A stretch of DNA of 64,000 nucleotides from Actinopolyspora biskrensis (GTDB lineage: Bacteria; Actinomycetota; Actinomycetes; Mycobacteriales; Pseudonocardiaceae). The notes beneath the pieces are model-generated. The model ran no database searches. It was given only the letters and a program-made list of their open reading frames with translations, and was not told the DNA's origin. Positions 62,888 through 64,000 of this stretch are shown piece by piece. The stretch spans positions 62,001-126,000 of the forward strand of contig NZ_JACBYW010000001.1 of the NCBI RefSeq assembly GCF_013408175.1. Reading direction: 5' to 3'. The number at the start of each line of letters is the position of its first letter. Position 1 is the stretch's first letter. The position numbers were made by a program, and so were the translations under genes.

Positions 62888-62925
62888 GCGGGAGGTTCCG
62901 CTCAGCGGACCACCGGCGACAACCC
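62888..62925. repeat. dispersed repeat, divergent copy F
   Basis: GCGGGAGGTTCCGC, then CAGCGGACCACC, resembles copy A with several changes and forms a bulged hairpin. The match is partial. Confidence 0.3.
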
Positions 62926-62947
62926 GAACGGAAACCCCGACGAGGTC

Positions 62948-63142
62948 TCAGAGGTCGATCTGTTCGTCCTCCTGCAGATCCGCCTCGATGTCACTGAGAC
63001 CGGCCTTGAATTCGCGGCCGTGATGTCCGCAGAACAGCAGCTCTCCGCCGGACTGGAGAACTGCCCTGAGCTTTGCGGCGGCCCCGCAGCGGTCACAGCG
63101 GTCGGCGGCGGTCAACTCGGGGCGGGTGAGTGTGTCAGGCAT
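62948..63142 (-). CDS. small zinc-binding protein (DUF7455)
   Basis: A 64-residue protein: TAADRCDRCGAAAKLRAVL, then LLFCGHHGREFKAGL, giving a CxxC plus CxxH pattern suited to one zinc ion, and an acidic C-terminus. It matches the DUF7455/Rv2708c type encoded near sigA/sigB in actinobacteria. The ATG at 63142 has GGAGGGAG 6 bases upstream. Function is unknown. Confidence 0.85.
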   Translation of the reverse strand: MPDTLTRPELTAADRCDRCGAAAKLRAVLQSGGELLFCGHHGREFKAGLSDIEADLQEDEQIDL

Positions 63143-63632
63143 CGGAATCTCCCTCCGTCCCGGCGTCGGGGGTACCCGACGCCTCGATCCTGCTGCAACC
63201 ACCGGTAGCCCGCTGGCGACGGGGCCGGTGTCGCAAGTTCCACTCTTACAGACACTTGGAGCCGCGTCACTGTTCCAGGTTCGATCAGCGACTTGAGTCA
63301 CTGGGAAATGCCCGGATGGCGCAGTGATCGGGAGCACAGCGTGACCATTTCCGGTTTTGAAGCTGTGACCTGCTAAAAAAGCGTTCGTTTTTCCTGTGTT
63401 CCACTCCGGTTGACTGCGGGGTCAAGGGGGAAAACGTGTTTTTCGGCATATTTTCGCCCGGTTTTCGGCGGAGGTGTTCCGCTGTGGGCGAACAGTTCCC
63501 GACCACTCATGAAGGGATGAAAACGCCGAATCAGTGATGTGTGTCACACACAATCGAGTGGTTTCCTGGCTCCGGAGCGACGCCCCCGTGGAGCGAGCCG
63601 CCTCCGGCGAACACAGGGGAACCGCATGAAAG

Positions 63633-63701
63633 CGCCCCGCACTCGACCGGGCTGGGGATCCGGGAGTGCGGGGCGTGGCACGGCAGCCCGAGAGGCTGCC
63701 G
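63633..63701 (-). terminator. two hairpins downstream of sigA
   Basis: CGGCAGCC-CGAGA-GGCTGCCG (63681-63701) and a 12-bp stem (63633-63644 with 63664-63675). They begin 10 bases past the sigA stop on the minus strand. The remaining gap to the zinc-protein gene (63143-63632) holds its promoter region, including an AT-rich patch near 63364-63398, and no gene I recognise. Confidence 0.7.
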
Positions 63702-63710
63702 GCCGGTCCG

Positions 63711-64000
63711 TCAGTCCAAGTAGTCGCGCAACACCTGCGAACGCGAGGGGTGCCGCAGCTTCGACATGGTCTTGGACTCGATCTGTCGAATACGCTCCCG
63801 CGTGACGCCGTAGACCTGTCCGATCTCGTCCAGCGTCCGAGGCTGTCCGTCGGTGAGTCCGAAGCGCAACCGGACGACGCCGGCCTCGCGTTCCGACAGG
63901 GTCTGCAACACCGACTGCAACTGGTCCTGCAGGAGAGTGAACGAGACGGCGTCGACCGCGACCACGGCCTCGGAGTCCTCGATGAAGTCCCCGAGCTGGC
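63711..64000 (-). CDS. sigA: primary sigma factor SigA, C-terminal part (cut by window edge)
   Basis: Only the last 96 codons are inside the window. They read [10 protein letters not shown], then [19 protein letters not shown], and region 4 with [25 protein letters not shown] and the helix-turn-helix [32 protein letters not shown], almost identical to mycobacterial SigA (end of region 3 plus region 4). It ends at the TGA at 63711-63713. The N-terminal part lies beyond 64000. SigB (54469-55440) is a paralogue with a different C-terminus. Confidence 0.97.
   Translation of the reverse strand, partial: QLGDFIEDSEAVVAVDAVSFTLLQDQLQSVLQTLSEREAGVVRLRFGLTDGQPRTLDEIGQVYGVTRERIRQIESKTMSKLRHPSRSQVLRDYLD

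Overview
The window is high-GC (roughly 68-70%) chromosomal DNA from an actinobacterium. The gene content is that of the Mycobacteriales/Pseudonocardiales: recA-recX, miaB-miaA-dapF-hflX, lexA-nrdR, ideR, sigB and sigA all occur within 64 kb, with orthologues of genes clustered in Mycobacterium tuberculosis (the pknL/Rv2175c/idsA2/lppM block and the recA-to-sigA block). The class II reductase gene nrdJ beside nrdR and the edd-eda pair point to a Pseudonocardiales-like organism (Saccharopolyspora/Actinopolyspora type) rather than a Mycobacterium. This placement is an inference from gene content. I saw no tRNA, rRNA, insertion sequence, prophage or CRISPR array.

Layout. 0-7.3 kb: PASTA kinase pknL divergent from its presumed substrate regulator, then idsA2 (polyprenyl diphosphate synthase), an LppM-type lipoprotein, a DUF885 metalloprotease-like protein and a GNAT enzyme. 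7.4-16.4 kb, DNA repair: the large helicase lhr, a 39-residue membrane protein, DUF3046 and DUF4383 proteins, and recA (interrupted by an intein) with recX. 16.5-22.3 kb: a HAD phosphatase, an iron-regulated siderophore-binding lipoprotein, the Entner-Doudoroff genes edd-eda, and a one-lobed solute-binding-protein-like lipoprotein. 22.3-25.8 kb: a glutamate-type ABC importer, gluABCD. 26.2-35.6 kb: miaB, a membrane protein, a DUF349 coiled-coil protein, an Rv2728c-like protein, miaA, dapF, hflX and a secreted anchored protein. 35.7-40.9 kb: lexA divergent from nrdR-nrdJ. 41.3-48.7 kb: a secreted S15 peptidase, a DUF4192 protein, ideR-galK-galE and a sulfurtransferase. 48.8-54.3 kb: acuC with a Pat-type protein acetyltransferase, a lipoprotein and a PtpB-like phosphatase. 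54.5-64 kb: sigB, a methyltransferase gene overlapping dtd, DUF3099, DUF3039, a YihY protein, a helicase, a small zinc protein and the 3' end of sigA, cut by the window edge.

The common theme is stress control. DNA damage is represented by recA with an SOS box and a PafBC-like promoter, lhr with the same PafBC-like motif, and lexA with two SOS-like boxes. Iron is represented by ideR and a matching iron box ahead of the siderophore-binding protein. General stress is represented by sigB with an ECF-type promoter far upstream. Many starts look leaderless: a TAnnnT hexamer lies 6-8 bases before the start codon. Gene ends are marked by long GC-rich hairpins without U-tracts. A short dispersed repeat recurs in several intergenic gaps.

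Limits: all assignments rest on reading motifs and remembered family sequences; no searches were run. Bases 1-76 hold no gene I can support. Most of the window is conserved housekeeping DNA. The best candidates for something undescribed are the one-lobed binding protein, the 39-residue protein, the lexA-nrdR spacer, the dispersed repeat and the hairpin arrays.
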